Below are positions 26,832 through 35,377 of a DNA stretch of 64,000 nt, one piece after another. The translations under genes were made by a program, and so were the position numbers. A model generated the notes under the pieces. The model searched no databases. It was not told where the DNA came from and saw only the letters and a list, made by a program, of their open reading frames with translations. Within the stretch, counting starts at the first letter, position 1. The number at the start of each line of letters is the position of its first letter. Source of the stretch: Streptomyces sp. NBC_00513 (GTDB taxonomy: Bacteria; Actinomycetota; Actinomycetes; Streptomycetales; Streptomycetaceae); the NCBI RefSeq assembly GCF_041431415.1, contig NZ_CP107845.1, positions 6,758,001 through 6,822,000 of the forward strand, in the 5' to 3' direction.

Positions 26832-27361
26832 CGTACGACGCCGACGAACGCCAGGTCGAGCGGCGGCTGCGGCAGGCCCTGGCCGCGCGGGCGGACGAGG
26901 TGACCGTCGTGGCACTGCGCCCCGCCGCCCCTCCCGGCCCCCACCTGCGACGGCTCGCGCCGACCGCGCTGTGGCTGCGACGGCTGTCGTGGTCCGTCGC
27001 CGGCCTGGCGGCCGCCGCCGCGGCGGTGACCGCGTACGTCCTGCTCACCCCCGACACCGCCCCGCCGCGCCCGGTCCCGCCGGCCGCGCCGCCCGAGTTC
27101 ACCCCGTCCCCGTCGCAGCAGTCGCCCAGCCCCACCCCGCCCCGGACGCCCGGTCCGACCGGCGGCAGCGCGGAGCCTCCGGTGTCGCGACCTCCGGCCC
27201 CCGGCGCGACCCGGTCGGGAGCACCCAGGGCCACACCGAGCAGCCCGAAGGGCTCCCCGAGGCCCCCGTCCCGGTCGGCCTCGGTGCCCCCGCCGTCCCC
27301 GTCCCCGTCCGCCCCGCCCTCGTCCGCCCCGTCGTCCTCGCCCACCCCGAGCCGGGGCTAG
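26828..27361 (+). CDS. Single-pass membrane protein paired with the ECF sigma factor (possible anti-sigma)
   Basis: 177 residues. The N-terminal cytoplasmic part (about 1-55; DERQVERRLRQALAARADEV, HLRRLAPTALWLRRL) precedes one transmembrane helix (SWSVAGLAAAAAAVTAYVLL) and an extracellular Pro/Ser/Thr-rich tail. Topology and coupling to the sigma gene fit an anti-sigma factor, but no zinc-binding HxxxCxxC motif is present, so the role is inferred from position. Ends before a 29-bp hairpin. Confidence 0.8.
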   Translation: MTYDADERQVERRLRQALAARADEVTVVALRPAAPPGPHLRRLAPTALWLRRLSWSVAGLAAAAAAVTAYVLLTPDTAPPRPVPPAAPPEFTPSPSQQSPSPTPPRTPGPTGGSAEPPVSRPPAPGATRSGAPRATPSSPKGSPRPPSRSASVPPPSPSPSAPPSSAPSSSPTPSRG

Positions 27362-27422
27362 GCCCTGTCGGCCGGCTCTTCGGATCGTGCCGCCGCCGCG
27401 GCGCCCGCCGCCGCGGCCCGGC

Positions 27423-27484
27423 CCTGAACGACGAGACCCGGGAGAGACGGCCCATGCCGTCTCTCCCGGGTCTCGTCGTTCAGG
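27423..27484. terminator. 29-bp perfect bidirectional terminator
   Basis: Arms at 27423-27451 and 27456-27484 pair without mismatch around a 4-nt loop between the ECF operon and the converging marR gene. Unusually long for a terminator. Confidence 0.88.
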
Positions 27485-27486
27485 CG

Positions 27487-27948
27487 TTACGCGGAGACCG
27501 TGCGAATGTTCTCCACCGCCGCGACCAGCGGGGCGAGTTCCGGGTTGCGCGCGGCCTCGTCGAGGGCCTCGCGCAGGGCGGTGTCGTTCGTCGGTCGGGC
27601 CGCCGTCAGCAGGGTCAGTCCGGCTTCGCTCACGTCGGTGTAGATGCCCCGGCGGTCGGTGTCGCAGATGTAGCGGTTGAGCAGTCCGCGGTCCTCCAGC
27701 CGGCTGACCAGTCGGGTCGTGGCGCTCTGGCTGAGCACGACCGAGTCGGCCACCTGGTGCATCCGCAGGTGTCCGCCCGGGCCGCTGTGCTGGCGGCTGA
27801 GCACGTCCAGCAGCGAGTACTCCCGCACGCTCAGCTCATGGCCCGCCTGGAGGGCGCGTTCGATGTGGGCCTCGATCCGGCCGTGGAGGAGGGAGAGGGC
27901 GCACCAGCCCTGGGAGAGGGCGGTGAGTGCGCTGTCCGTGGCGGTCAT
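27487..27948 (-). CDS. MarR family regulator
   Basis: 153 residues with the MarR winged helix: LSVREYSLLDVLSRQHSGPGGHLRMHQVADSVVLSQSATTRLVSRLEDRGLLNRYICDTDRRGIYTDVSEAGLTLL. Divergent from an MFS exporter gene across 162 bp holding 17-bp-spaced direct repeats. Classical arrangement of a repressor of the exporter, relieved by an unknown ligand. ATG at 27948. Confidence 0.92.
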   Translation of the reverse strand: MTATDSALTALSQGWCALSLLHGRIEAHIERALQAGHELSVREYSLLDVLSRQHSGPGGHLRMHQVADSVVLSQSATTRLVSRLEDRGLLNRYICDTDRRGIYTDVSEAGLTLLTAARPTNDTALREALDEAARNPELAPLVAAVENIRTVSA

Positions 27949-28003
27949 GGGCGGGCTCCTCCTTCGAAGCGGGTCCCCCCAGGATAGGCCACAGCCGCAA
28001 TAG

Positions 28004-28040
28004 CCCGCGCTTGCAAATATCCCGCGTCTGCAATTAATGT
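28004..28040. promoter_or_regulatory. Likely MarR operator overlapping the exporter promoter
   Basis: Direct repeats CCCGCGCTTGCAAATA (28004-28019) and CCCGCGTCTGCAATTA (28021-28036), 13 of 16 bases shared. Within them TTGCA-N13-TGCAA is an inverted repeat. A candidate -35 TTGCAA (28011-28016) and -10 TAATGT (28035-28040), 18 bp apart, sit on the same bases, so a bound regulator would block the promoter. Confidence 0.55.
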
Positions 28041-28110
28041 GGACGCACGTAAGCCGCGACAGCAAGTGAAGCGGCAGTACAGGCAACCTCCCCCTGAAGG
28101 GCACCCCCTC

Positions 28111-29325
28111 ATGCCTCTCGCACTCCTGGCACTCGCCATCGGCGCCTTCGGGATCGGCACCACCGAATTCGTGATCATGGGCCTGCTCCCCGAGGTCGCC
28201 GGCGAGTACGGCGTCTCGATCCCCACCGCGGGCTTCCTGGTCACCGGCTACGCGCTCGGTGTCGTCCTCGGCGCCCCGCTGATGACCATCCTCGGCACCC
28301 GCATCCCCCGCAAGCGCATGCTGATGCTGCTCATGGGCCTGTTCGTCGTCGGCAACGTGATCTCCGCCCTCGCCCCGGCCTTCGGCGTCATGCTCGCCGG
28401 CCGCGTCGTCGCCTCCCTCGCCCACGGCGCCTTCTTCGGGATCGGCTCGGTGGTCGCCGCCGGACTGGTCGCCCCACAGAAGAAGGCCGGCGCCATCGCC
28501 ATGATGTTCACCGGCCTCACCGTCGCCAACGTGGTCGGCGTACCGCTCGGCACCCTCGTCGGCCAGACCCTCGGCTGGCGCGTCACCTTCCTGATCGTCG
28601 CCGGCCTCGGCGTGCTCGGTCTGCTCGGCATCGCCAAGATGGTCCCCGAACTGCCCCGCCCCGAGGGCGTCCGGATCCGCCACGAGCTGGCCGCCTTCCG
28701 CAACGTCCAAGTACTCCTGGCGATGGCCATGACCGTGCTCGGCTTCGGCGGGGTCTTCGCCGCCATCACCTACATCACCCCGATGATGACCAACGTCGCC
28801 GGATTCGCCGACACCTCCGTGACCTGGCTGCTCGTCCTCTTCGGCCTCGGCATGGTCGCGGGCAACCTCATCGGCGGAAAGTTCGCCGACCGGGCCCTCA
28901 TGCCGATGCTGTACGTGTCCCTGGGCGCGCTCGCCGTGGTCCTGGCCGTGTTCACCGTCACCGCCCACAACAGGTTCGGCGCCGCCGTCACCATCGCCTT
29001 GATCGGCGCCCTCGGCTTCGCCACCGTGCCCCCGCTGCAAAAGCGCGTCCTCGACCAGGCCGCCGGCGCCCCCACCCTGGCCTCCGCCGTCAACATCGGC
29101 GCCTTCAACCTCGGCAACGCCCTCGCCGCCTGGCTCGGCGGGCTCGTCCTCGCCGCCGGCCTCGGCTGGACCGCCCCGAACTGGGTCGGCGCCGCCCTCG
29201 CCGCCTCCGCGCTCGTCCTCGCCGTCGTCTCCGGCGCGCTGGAGCGCCGTACGAACGCCCGCGCGGCCGGCAGCCGGGTCGTCGCCACCGCGACCGCCGA
29301 GACGGCCGTCCCCGCACACCACTGA
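28111..29325 (+). CDS. MFS transporter, DHA1 (AraJ/YdhP-like) exporter
   Basis: 404 residues and 12 predicted helices. MPLALLALAIGAFGIGTTEFVIMGLLPEVA is the family opening, with GYALGVVLGAPLMTILGTRIPRKRMLM (motif A) and GRVVASLAHGAFFGIGSVVA. DHA1 family proton antiporters expel drugs or sugars. The marR gene is divergent and the HbpS-like gene follows 69 bp downstream. ATG 28111 follows GAAGGG. Confidence 0.93.
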   Translation: MPLALLALAIGAFGIGTTEFVIMGLLPEVAGEYGVSIPTAGFLVTGYALGVVLGAPLMTILGTRIPRKRMLMLLMGLFVVGNVISALAPAFGVMLAGRVVASLAHGAFFGIGSVVAAGLVAPQKKAGAIAMMFTGLTVANVVGVPLGTLVGQTLGWRVTFLIVAGLGVLGLLGIAKMVPELPRPEGVRIRHELAAFRNVQVLLAMAMTVLGFGGVFAAITYITPMMTNVAGFADTSVTWLLVLFGLGMVAGNLIGGKFADRALMPMLYVSLGALAVVLAVFTVTAHNRFGAAVTIALIGALGFATVPPLQKRVLDQAAGAPTLASAVNIGAFNLGNALAAWLGGLVLAAGLGWTAPNWVGAALAASALVLAVVSGALERRTNARAAGSRVVATATAETAVPAHH

Positions 29326-29394
29326 ACCCGCTTTCCCCGACCGGCCAGCCGACCGACCGGCCGACCGATTCCCGACACCCCAGGAGCACCCCCC

Positions 29395-29841
29395 ATGTCC
29401 GGCACCACCACCGCCACCCGTACCGCCGTCGCCCCGCTGACCACCGAGGACGCCGAACTGCTGCTCGGCGCCGCCCGCGCCGCGGCCGAGGAGGCCGGGG
29501 TCACCGTCAGCGTCACCGTTCTCGACGCGGGCGGGCACCCGCTGGCCTTCCGCCGCGACGACCGGGCCGTCCTGATCTCCGGCGAGACCAGCACCCGCAA
29601 GGCGTACACCGCCCTCCAGCTGAACGTCCCGACCGCCGACCTCATCGAGGCCGTCCAGCCCGGCGCCCCCTTCCACACCCTGCCGACCGCACTGGACCGG
29701 CCGCTGCTGTTCATCGCGGGAGGCCTTCCGGTGCACCGCGACGGTCGGCTGATCGGCGCCATAGGCGTGGGCGGCGGGGCCCCCGAGCAGGACCACGGCT
29801 TCGCCGTCGCCGCGCTGGAGACCCTCGCCGCGCTGGTCTGA
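29395..29841 (+). CDS. GlcG/HbpS family heme-binding-like protein
   Basis: 148 residues: VSVTVLDAGGHPLAFRRDDRAVLISGETSTRKAYTALQLNVPT...GGLPVHRDGRLIGAIGVGGGAPEQDHGFAVAALETL. The family includes extracellular HbpS of Streptomyces, which binds heme and signals oxidative stress; this copy has no signal peptide. AGGAG before ATG 29395. It ends in a hairpin, so it forms a unit with the exporter. Confidence 0.88.
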   Translation: MSGTTTATRTAVAPLTTEDAELLLGAARAAAEEAGVTVSVTVLDAGGHPLAFRRDDRAVLISGETSTRKAYTALQLNVPTADLIEAVQPGAPFHTLPTALDRPLLFIAGGLPVHRDGRLIGAIGVGGGAPEQDHGFAVAALETLAALV

Positions 29842-29862
29842 GCCCTCCCGGGTCGCGAGCCC

Positions 29863-29896
29863 GTGTCCCCCGTGCCAGGTTGGGTACGGGGGACAC
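29863..29896 (+). terminator. Terminator after the HbpS-like gene
   Basis: GTGTCCCCCGT / ACGGGGGACAC stem with further pairing near the loop. It ends 6 bp before the GH20 start codon, so the GH20 ribosome site lies in its right arm. Confidence 0.6.
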
Positions 29897-29902
29897 GAGC
29901 GC

Positions 29903-31540
29903 ATGATGCGGCAATCGACGAGGCACTGGAGAGGTCGGGCCATCGCGACGGCAACGGTCGCCGCCGTGGTCTCCCTGGTCCTGCCCGGATGCTCGGCCGG
30001 CTCGGACAGTGCCCGCGGGGCACAGACCCCGCCGGCCACCGGCACCACGCCCGGCGCACCGCCCCCGTCGGCGCCGCCCACCCCCGAACCGAGCCCCGAG
30101 CCGTCGTACCCGCTGTCCACGGCGCCCCGCACGGTCCCCGCCGTCCGGGAACACGCGCCGGCCCGCGGCCCCGGTTGGAAGCCCGCGCCGGCCGCCCGGG
30201 TCGTCGTACGGCCGGCCGACGCGGCAGCCCTGTCCGACGAGGGCCGGCTGCTCGCCGGCGAACTGAAGATGGGCTTCACGCAGACGGCCGCCCCGCGCCC
30301 CGGCGACGTGGAACTCGCGCTGGGCGCGAAGAACTCCGGAGCGCCCGAGTCGTACACCCTCACCGTCGGGGACGGCCGGGTACGCGTCACCGGGCCCGAC
30401 GAGGCCGGCGTCTTCTACGGCACGCGCACCCTCAAACAGGAGATACGCACGGCCGGCAAGGCCCCCGAGGGCACGGTGCGCGACGCCCCCGCCAAGCCGC
30501 AGCGCGGCCTCAACCTCGACATCGCGCGCAAGAACTTCACCCCCGACTGGATCGAGGACCGGCTGCGCGAGATGGGCGACCTCAAGCTCAACCAGCTCGG
30601 TCTGCACTTCTCCGACGACCAGGCCTTCCGGATCGAGTCCACCTCCCACCCGGAGATCGTCTCCACCCCGCACCTCACGAAGGCGGACGTACGCCGGATC
30701 ACCGCGCTCGCCGCCCGCCTGCACATCACCGTCGTCCCCGAGATCGACTCGCCCGGACACCTCGGCGCCGTACTGCGCGCCCACCCGGACCTTCAGCTGC
30801 GCGACGTGCGGGGGCGCCCGGTCAAGGGCGCCGTGGACATATCGAACCCGGCGTCGGCGAAGCTCGTGGACGAGCTCCTGCGCGAGTACATCCCGCTCTT
30901 CCCCGGCGGCGCCTGGCACCTGGGCGCCGACGAGTACCAGGCCCTGGTGGTCAAGGACCCGCAGGCCTCCTTCCCGCAGCTCGCCGCCGCCGCCCGACAG
31001 CGGTACGGGCCGTCCGCGCGGGTGCAGGACCTGGCCGCGGGCTGGCTCAACGACCGGGCCGCCGTCGTACGCCCCTCGGGCAAGACGCTCAAGGCCTGGA
31101 ACGACGGCTTCTTCGCCGGGGGAGTGGTCCCCGCCGCCAAGGACCTCCAGGTCGAGTACTGGACGGGCAAGGAGCTCGGCGCCCGACCTCCCCTCGCCTA
31201 CCTCCGCGAAGGCCGCAAGGTCGTCAACCTCAACGACGAGTACCTGTACTACGTCCTGGGTCAGCCGAACGACTTCGCCTACCCCACCGGCCGGCGGATC
31301 TACGAGCAGTGGACCCCGCTGGTCCTGCGCGGCACGACTCCCGTCCCCGCCTCGTACGACGACCAGATCCTCGGCGGCCGGCTCGCCGTCTGGGCCGACC
31401 TGGCCGGGTCCCAGACCCAGGCACAGGTGGCCGAGGGCATCCGGCTCCCGCTGGCCGCCGTGTCGCAGAAGCTCTGGGACTCCCGGACCCCGAGCCTCGA
31501 CTGGGCCGCGTTCCGCTCGCTCGCCGACGGGCTCCGCTGA
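29903..31540 (+). CDS. Glycoside hydrolase family 20 beta-N-acetylhexosaminidase, lipoprotein
   Basis: 545 residues. Lipoprotein signal with lipobox LVLPGC, then a Pro/Ser-rich stretch, then a GH20b-like domain and the catalytic TIM barrel: RGLNLDIARKNFTPDWIEDRLREMGDLKLNQLGLHFSDDQAFRIES, HITVVPEIDSPGHLGAVL, and WHLGADEYQ with the catalytic pair D343-E344. The D-E pair and SDDQAFRIE are typical. Cleaves terminal GlcNAc from chitooligosaccharides or glycans at the cell surface. No DasR site was seen upstream. Confidence 0.93.
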   Translation: MMRQSTRHWRGRAIATATVAAVVSLVLPGCSAGSDSARGAQTPPATGTTPGAPPPSAPPTPEPSPEPSYPLSTAPRTVPAVREHAPARGPGWKPAPAARVVVRPADAAALSDEGRLLAGELKMGFTQTAAPRPGDVELALGAKNSGAPESYTLTVGDGRVRVTGPDEAGVFYGTRTLKQEIRTAGKAPEGTVRDAPAKPQRGLNLDIARKNFTPDWIEDRLREMGDLKLNQLGLHFSDDQAFRIESTSHPEIVSTPHLTKADVRRITALAARLHITVVPEIDSPGHLGAVLRAHPDLQLRDVRGRPVKGAVDISNPASAKLVDELLREYIPLFPGGAWHLGADEYQALVVKDPQASFPQLAAAARQRYGPSARVQDLAAGWLNDRAAVVRPSGKTLKAWNDGFFAGGVVPAAKDLQVEYWTGKELGARPPLAYLREGRKVVNLNDEYLYYVLGQPNDFAYPTGRRIYEQWTPLVLRGTTPVPASYDDQILGGRLAVWADLAGSQTQAQVAEGIRLPLAAVSQKLWDSRTPSLDWAAFRSLADGLR

Positions 31541-31581
31541 ACCCGTTGGCCAACACCGGTCCGCGTTGATTGGATCGGTCC

Positions 31582-32034
31582 ATGAACGACGAACTCCGGA
31601 CCACGGACCAGGCCCTCGCGAGCGGCTTCGAGATATCCACCGACCCGGCCCGGCTCGACGCCGCGCTGATCCACCGCTGGCTGTCCGAGGACTCCTACTG
31701 GGCGCTCGGCCGCAGCCGCGAGAAGCAGGACGCGGCCATCGCGGGGTCGCTCAACTTCGGTCTGTACGACAGCGCCTCGGACGCCCAGCTGGGCTACGCC
31801 CGCGTCGTCACCGACCGGGCCACCTTCGGCTGGCTGTGCGACGTCTACATCGCCCCGGACGCCCGGGGCAAGGGCCTGGGCACCGCCCTGGCCGCCGCGG
31901 TCCGGGACCACCTGGAGCCGTACGGCCTGCGGCGGATCCTGCTGGCCACGGCCGACGCGCACGCGGTCTACGCGAAGGTCGGCTTCGCCCCCCTGGACCA
32001 CCCGGGGAAGTGGATGGCGCTCGGCAGCCAGTGA
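31582..32034 (+). CDS. GNAT family N-acetyltransferase
   Basis: 150 residues, GNAT fold: YWALGRSREKQDAAIAGSLNFGLYD, FGWLCDVYIAPDARGKGLGTALAAAVRDHLEPYGLRRILLATADAHAVYAKVGFAPLDHPGKWM. The acetyl-CoA pyrophosphate loop is RGKGLG. The substrate is unknown. The 3' end is part of an 18-bp direct duplication. Confidence 0.9.
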   Translation: MNDELRTTDQALASGFEISTDPARLDAALIHRWLSEDSYWALGRSREKQDAAIAGSLNFGLYDSASDAQLGYARVVTDRATFGWLCDVYIAPDARGKGLGTALAAAVRDHLEPYGLRRILLATADAHAVYAKVGFAPLDHPGKWMALGSQ

Positions 32035-32081
32035 ACTCGGCGGTCGGACGTTCGGGGACAGCAGCTCGGCAGTCAGTGAAC
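32019..32081. repeat. 18-bp direct duplication spanning two gene ends
   Basis: GCTCGGCAGCCAGTGAAC (32019-32036) and GCTCGGCAGTCAGTGAAC (32064-32081), 45 bp apart. The first holds the GNAT stop codon, the second covers the end of the converging DUF3040 gene. Confidence 0.65.
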
Positions 32082-32417
32082 AGGGCCCGAGCGGCTCTGC
32101 GGGTCCTGGGGCTCCCGCCGGGGCGTGTGGTCGCGCAGCTGCCATCGCCGCCGGGCCCACTGGCCGATCAGCGGCAGCGACATGACCACGGTGAGTATCC
32201 AGGCGGCCGCGAAGGACCAGATCAGCGGCTGTGCCACGGTGATGGCGGCCGCGATGAGGAGGGCCACGGTCAGCGCGCCCAGCCCGCAGGCGGCCACGAT
32301 CCGCTGCCTCAGGCTCGCGGAGCGCAGTCGACGGTTCAGTGACCGATCACCCTTGAGTTGGGCCTCGATCTCGGAGAGGGCGCGCTGTTCGTGATCGGAA
32401 AGTCCGGCTCCACCCAT
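32073..32417 (-). CDS. DUF3040 membrane protein
   Basis: 114 residues. LSDHEQRALSEIEAQLKGDRSLNRRLRS is the DUF3040 signature, followed by two hydrophobic helices (IVAACGLGALTVALLIAAAITVA, FAAAWILTVVMSLPLIG). Actinobacterial, function unknown. Shine-Dalgarno GGAGG before the ATG at 32417. Confidence 0.92.
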   Translation of the reverse strand: MGGAGLSDHEQRALSEIEAQLKGDRSLNRRLRSASLRQRIVAACGLGALTVALLIAAAITVAQPLIWSFAAAWILTVVMSLPLIGQWARRRWQLRDHTPRREPQDPQSRSGPVH

Positions 32418-32531
32418 GACGACGTACCTCCGTCGGCTGCCGCCGTCGGGCGCGGAACGCAGCCTGTGGCCTGCGAATACCCGGCCTGACGGGCGTCAAC
32501 CCCCGGAGGACGTCATGGTTGCCGGGATCGG

Positions 32532-33359
32532 TCACCAGATGGAGCCGACCCACTCCGGGTGGTCGATGAACGGGTTCCGGTTGTGCTGGTACGTGTCGAA
32601 GATGACCTGGTTGCGGCGCTGCTCGAAGGCGTCCGGCGGGTCCTGGAGGCTCCACTGCTTCAGCACGCTGATCCGGCCCATCGACGGGGCGGAGCCGTTG
32701 TTGACCTTGTCGTTGAGTTCGAGGTTCGCGAAGCCGTCCTCGCCGTCGTAGCGCACGGCCATGTAGAGCAGCATCCGGGCCACGTCGCCCTTGACCGCGT
32801 CGCGCGGCTCGAAGGAGTCGGAGTCCGTGAAGCTGCCGGAGGCCTCGGAGACCGGGCTGCCGCCCTTGTCGAAGTCCTTGTTGCCGCGGGTGCTGTTGAC
32901 CGTCACGTCCTCGGGACGCAGGTGGTGCAGGTCGGTGCCGGGGCCGGTCGCGGTGCCGAAATCGCCGTGGCTCTTGGCCCAGACGTGCTCGCGGTTCCAG
33001 TCGTTGGCGCCGCCCCCGTTGGAGGTCTTGGACTGCGAGCGGCCCGAGTAGACGAGGATGACGTTGTTCGGGTTGGCGGGGTCCTGGTCGGTGACCTTCA
33101 GGGCGTTCCACACGCCGTCGTACGACACCTTGGTCTGGGTCTTGATGATGCCGTGGAGCGCGGTCTTCAGCGCGGCGCCGGTCTTGCCCTGCGCCGGGGC
33201 GTAGTAGTCGTCGTAGGCCGCGGCGGCGCCGGCCGCGGCGGGCGCGTCGGCGTGGGGGGCCGCCGTCCGCTGCGAGCCGGCCGAGGCGGTGGCCGGTATG
33301 AGGACCAGCGAGGCGGCCGCGAGGCCGGCCGCACAGGGGGCGAATCGGGAGATTCTCAT
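32532..33359 (-). CDS. Secreted endonuclease I family nuclease
   Basis: 275 residues. Sec signal MRISRFAPCAAGLAAASLVLIPATASAGS. The EndA core has NREHVWAKSHGDF (beta-beta-alpha metal active site with catalytic His) and DLHHLRPEDVTVNSTRGNKDFD, then RDAVKGDVARMLLYMAVRY and NRNPFIDHPEWVGSIW at the C-terminus. Extracellular non-specific DNA/RNA cleavage for nutrition. Upstream a hairpin lies in the leader. Confidence 0.93.
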   Translation of the reverse strand: MRISRFAPCAAGLAAASLVLIPATASAGSQRTAAPHADAPAAAGAAAAYDDYYAPAQGKTGAALKTALHGIIKTQTKVSYDGVWNALKVTDQDPANPNNVILVYSGRSQSKTSNGGGANDWNREHVWAKSHGDFGTATGPGTDLHHLRPEDVTVNSTRGNKDFDKGGSPVSEASGSFTDSDSFEPRDAVKGDVARMLLYMAVRYDGEDGFANLELNDKVNNGSAPSMGRISVLKQWSLQDPPDAFEQRRNQVIFDTYQHNRNPFIDHPEWVGSIW

Positions 33360-33391
33360 GACGTGGGGGATGCCTCTCCATCACGCACCGT

Positions 33392-33414
33392 CCCCGCCAA
33401 GGCGGTTGGCGGGG
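33392..33414 (-). promoter_or_regulatory. Hairpin in the leader of the nuclease gene
   Basis: CCCCGCCAA, 5-nt loop, TTGGCGGGG, about 35 bp before the start codon. A second palindrome TGACA-T-TGTCA lies at 33436-33446. Either could be a regulator site; no PHO-box direct repeats were found. Confidence 0.35.
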
Positions 33415-33563
33415 TGTCAGGTGGCAGAGCGAGGCTGACATTGTCATGCGCCCAACAGGTTAAAGGGATGTGTCCGGCGTGCGGATCTTGTGTTTGTCCG
33501 CGGTGGGGCGAGGGCACGGTAGCGAGGGCCCGAACCGTGCGAAATCCCCACCGGGAGCAGCCC

Positions 33564-34130
33564 ATGCCAACGAAGATCCTCATCGTCACCGGCGACGCCG
33601 CGGAGTCGCTGGAGGTCCTCTACCCCTACCAGCGACTGCGCGAGGAGGGCTACGAGGTCCACATCGCGGCCCCGGCGGTCAAGAAACTCCGTTTCGTGGT
33701 GCACGACTTCGAGGACGGGTTCGACACCTACACGGAGAAGCCCGGCTACACCTGGCCCGCCGACATCGCCTTCGCCGACGTGGTGACGGAGGACTACGAG
33801 GCCGTCGTCGTCCCGGGCGGGCGCGCGCCCGAGTACCTGCGCAACGATCCCGAGGTGCGACGGATCCTGGCCGCCTTCGCCGAGGCGGACAAGCCGATCG
33901 CGCAGATCTGCCACGGTCCCCTGATCACCGCCGCCGCCGGGACCCTGGAGGGCCGCCGGGTCACCGCGTACCCGGCCCTGGAACTCGACATGAAGGCCGC
34001 GGGCGCGCACTTCGAGGACTCCGAGGCGGTGGTGGACGGCACCCTGGTGTCGGCCCGTGCCTGGCCGGACCACTCGGCCTGGATGAGGGAGTTCCTGACC
34101 GTGCTGCGCGGCAAGGCCCCGGTGGTCTGA
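33564..34130 (+). CDS. DJ-1/PfpI family protein
   Basis: 188 residues: KILIVTGDAAESLEVLYPYQRLREEGYEVHIAAP, YEAVVVPGGRAPEYLRNDPEVRRILAAFAEADKPIAQICHGPLITAAAG with the nucleophile Cys in the elbow QICHGP, VSARAWPDHSAWMREFL. The family includes class I glutamine amidotransferase-like proteases and glyoxalases/deglycases. Which activity is present is unclear. Well-placed GGGAG before ATG 33564. Confidence 0.92.
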   Translation: MPTKILIVTGDAAESLEVLYPYQRLREEGYEVHIAAPAVKKLRFVVHDFEDGFDTYTEKPGYTWPADIAFADVVTEDYEAVVVPGGRAPEYLRNDPEVRRILAAFAEADKPIAQICHGPLITAAAGTLEGRRVTAYPALELDMKAAGAHFEDSEAVVDGTLVSARAWPDHSAWMREFLTVLRGKAPVV

Positions 34131-34257
34131 GGCACGGGAGCGCCCGGTCCGACGCACGGGAGCGCCGGCCCCCGCATCCCGGCCCGCCGTGGGCGGCTCG
34201 GGCCGGGCCGGCCGCGCGTGATCGGCCAGTGATCGGCCGTGCGCGGGCCACACCTTT

Positions 34258-34284
34258 CGGCGCCGGGGTCCCGCCCCGGCGCCG
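34258..34284. terminator. Bidirectional terminator
   Basis: CGGCGCCGGGG / CCCCGGCGCCG, 11-bp stem and 5-nt loop between the DJ-1 gene and the converging solute-binding gene. Confidence 0.75.
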
Positions 34285-34291
34285 CCGCGTG

Positions 34292-35104
34292 TCAGTTGCC
34301 CGAGGTGACCCGCGGGGCGGGCTCGCTCTTGTAGTTCGCGGGGCCGAAGTTCTTCTTCACGGCCGCGTCCCAGGAGCCGTCCGAGACCATCTTCGTCAGC
34401 GCGCTGTTGATCTTGCGCTGAAGGTCCGCGTTGCCCTTCTTGATGCCGATGCCGTAGTTCTCGTTGCTGAGGTTCAACCCGATCAGCTTGAACTTGCCCG
34501 CGTACTCCTTCCGGGCCCCGTACCCGGCCAGGATGGAGTTGTCGGTGGTCATGGCGTCGGCCTCGCGCGCCTGAAGGGCGACGACGCACTCCGAGTAGCT
34601 GCCGAGCTCCAGCAGGCTCGCCTTCGGGGCGAGGTTCTTCTTGACGTTCTCGGCGGAGGTCGAGCCGGTGACCGAACAGAGCTTCTTGGAGTTCAGGTCC
34701 TCGGCCTTGGTGATGCTGTTGTCGTCGGCCCGGACCATCAGGTCCTGGTGTGCGATGAAGTACGGGCCGGCGAAGTCGACCTTCTCCTTGCGCTTGTCGC
34801 TGATCGAGTAGCTCGCGGCGACGAACTGGACCTCGTTGTACTGGATCAGCAGTTCCCGGTCGGAGCTGAAGACCTGCTTGAACTCGATCTCGCTCGGCTT
34901 GTAGCCGAGCTCCTTCGCTATGTACGTGGCGACGTCGACGTCGAAACCGGTGAAGGTGCCGTCGGGCTCGCGCATGCCGATCCCCGGCTGGTCGAACTTG
35001 ATCCCGATGCCGATGGGCTCCTTGGGGTCGTCACCGCCACACCCGGAGGCGGTGACGGCGAGGGCGATCACTGCGGCGACCGCACCGGCCTTGGGAACCT
35101 TCAT
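34292..35104 (-). CDS. ABC transporter solute-binding lipoprotein (glutamate-binding type)
   Basis: 270 residues. Lipobox ALAVTASGCGGDD, then SBP_bac_3 fold: IGIGIKFDQPGIGMREPDGTFTGFDVDVATYIAKELGY, FVAASYSISDKRKEKVDFAGPYFIAHQDLMV, SVTGSTSAENVKK, GYGIGIKKGN-like segment NYGIGIKKGNADLQRKIN. Closest in pattern to GluB. No permease or ATPase gene is adjacent, so it is an orphan receptor that would share a transporter encoded elsewhere. Confidence 0.92.
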   Translation of the reverse strand: MKVPKAGAVAAVIALAVTASGCGGDDPKEPIGIGIKFDQPGIGMREPDGTFTGFDVDVATYIAKELGYKPSEIEFKQVFSSDRELLIQYNEVQFVAASYSISDKRKEKVDFAGPYFIAHQDLMVRADDNSITKAEDLNSKKLCSVTGSTSAENVKKNLAPKASLLELGSYSECVVALQAREADAMTTDNSILAGYGARKEYAGKFKLIGLNLSNENYGIGIKKGNADLQRKINSALTKMVSDGSWDAAVKKNFGPANYKSEPAPRVTSGN

Positions 35105-35377
35105 GCTGCACTCTTTCCTCGGGAACGCGGATCACGCGGGAACGGGGGCGAACGGTGTCGTGCGGAGTACCTGGGTCGGTACGGGGTGGCGGGGGAGCGG
35201 AGCCGGTAAGGGTCCGGGCACGCGCGGAACCGCGGGGTCGTCGCGCACGTGTATGAGGAAGCTAGGAAGGTGGCGGGCACACCGTCACTACATCTGAGGA
35301 AAACTTGAGGGTAACAATCCGGTTCGGCCAAAGATTTACCGGTCGATCCGGGGCGTAGCCGGACAAGGGGGATCGGC

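Noticed and set aside
29863..29903. DasR site before the GH20 gene
   Set aside because: No ACTGGTCTAGACCAGT-like palindrome. The visible inverted repeat is a terminator of the preceding gene.
33360..33563. PHO boxes in front of the secreted nuclease
   Set aside because: No GTTCACC-like 11-bp direct repeats on either strand. Only a hairpin and a TGACA-T-TGTCA palindrome were seen.
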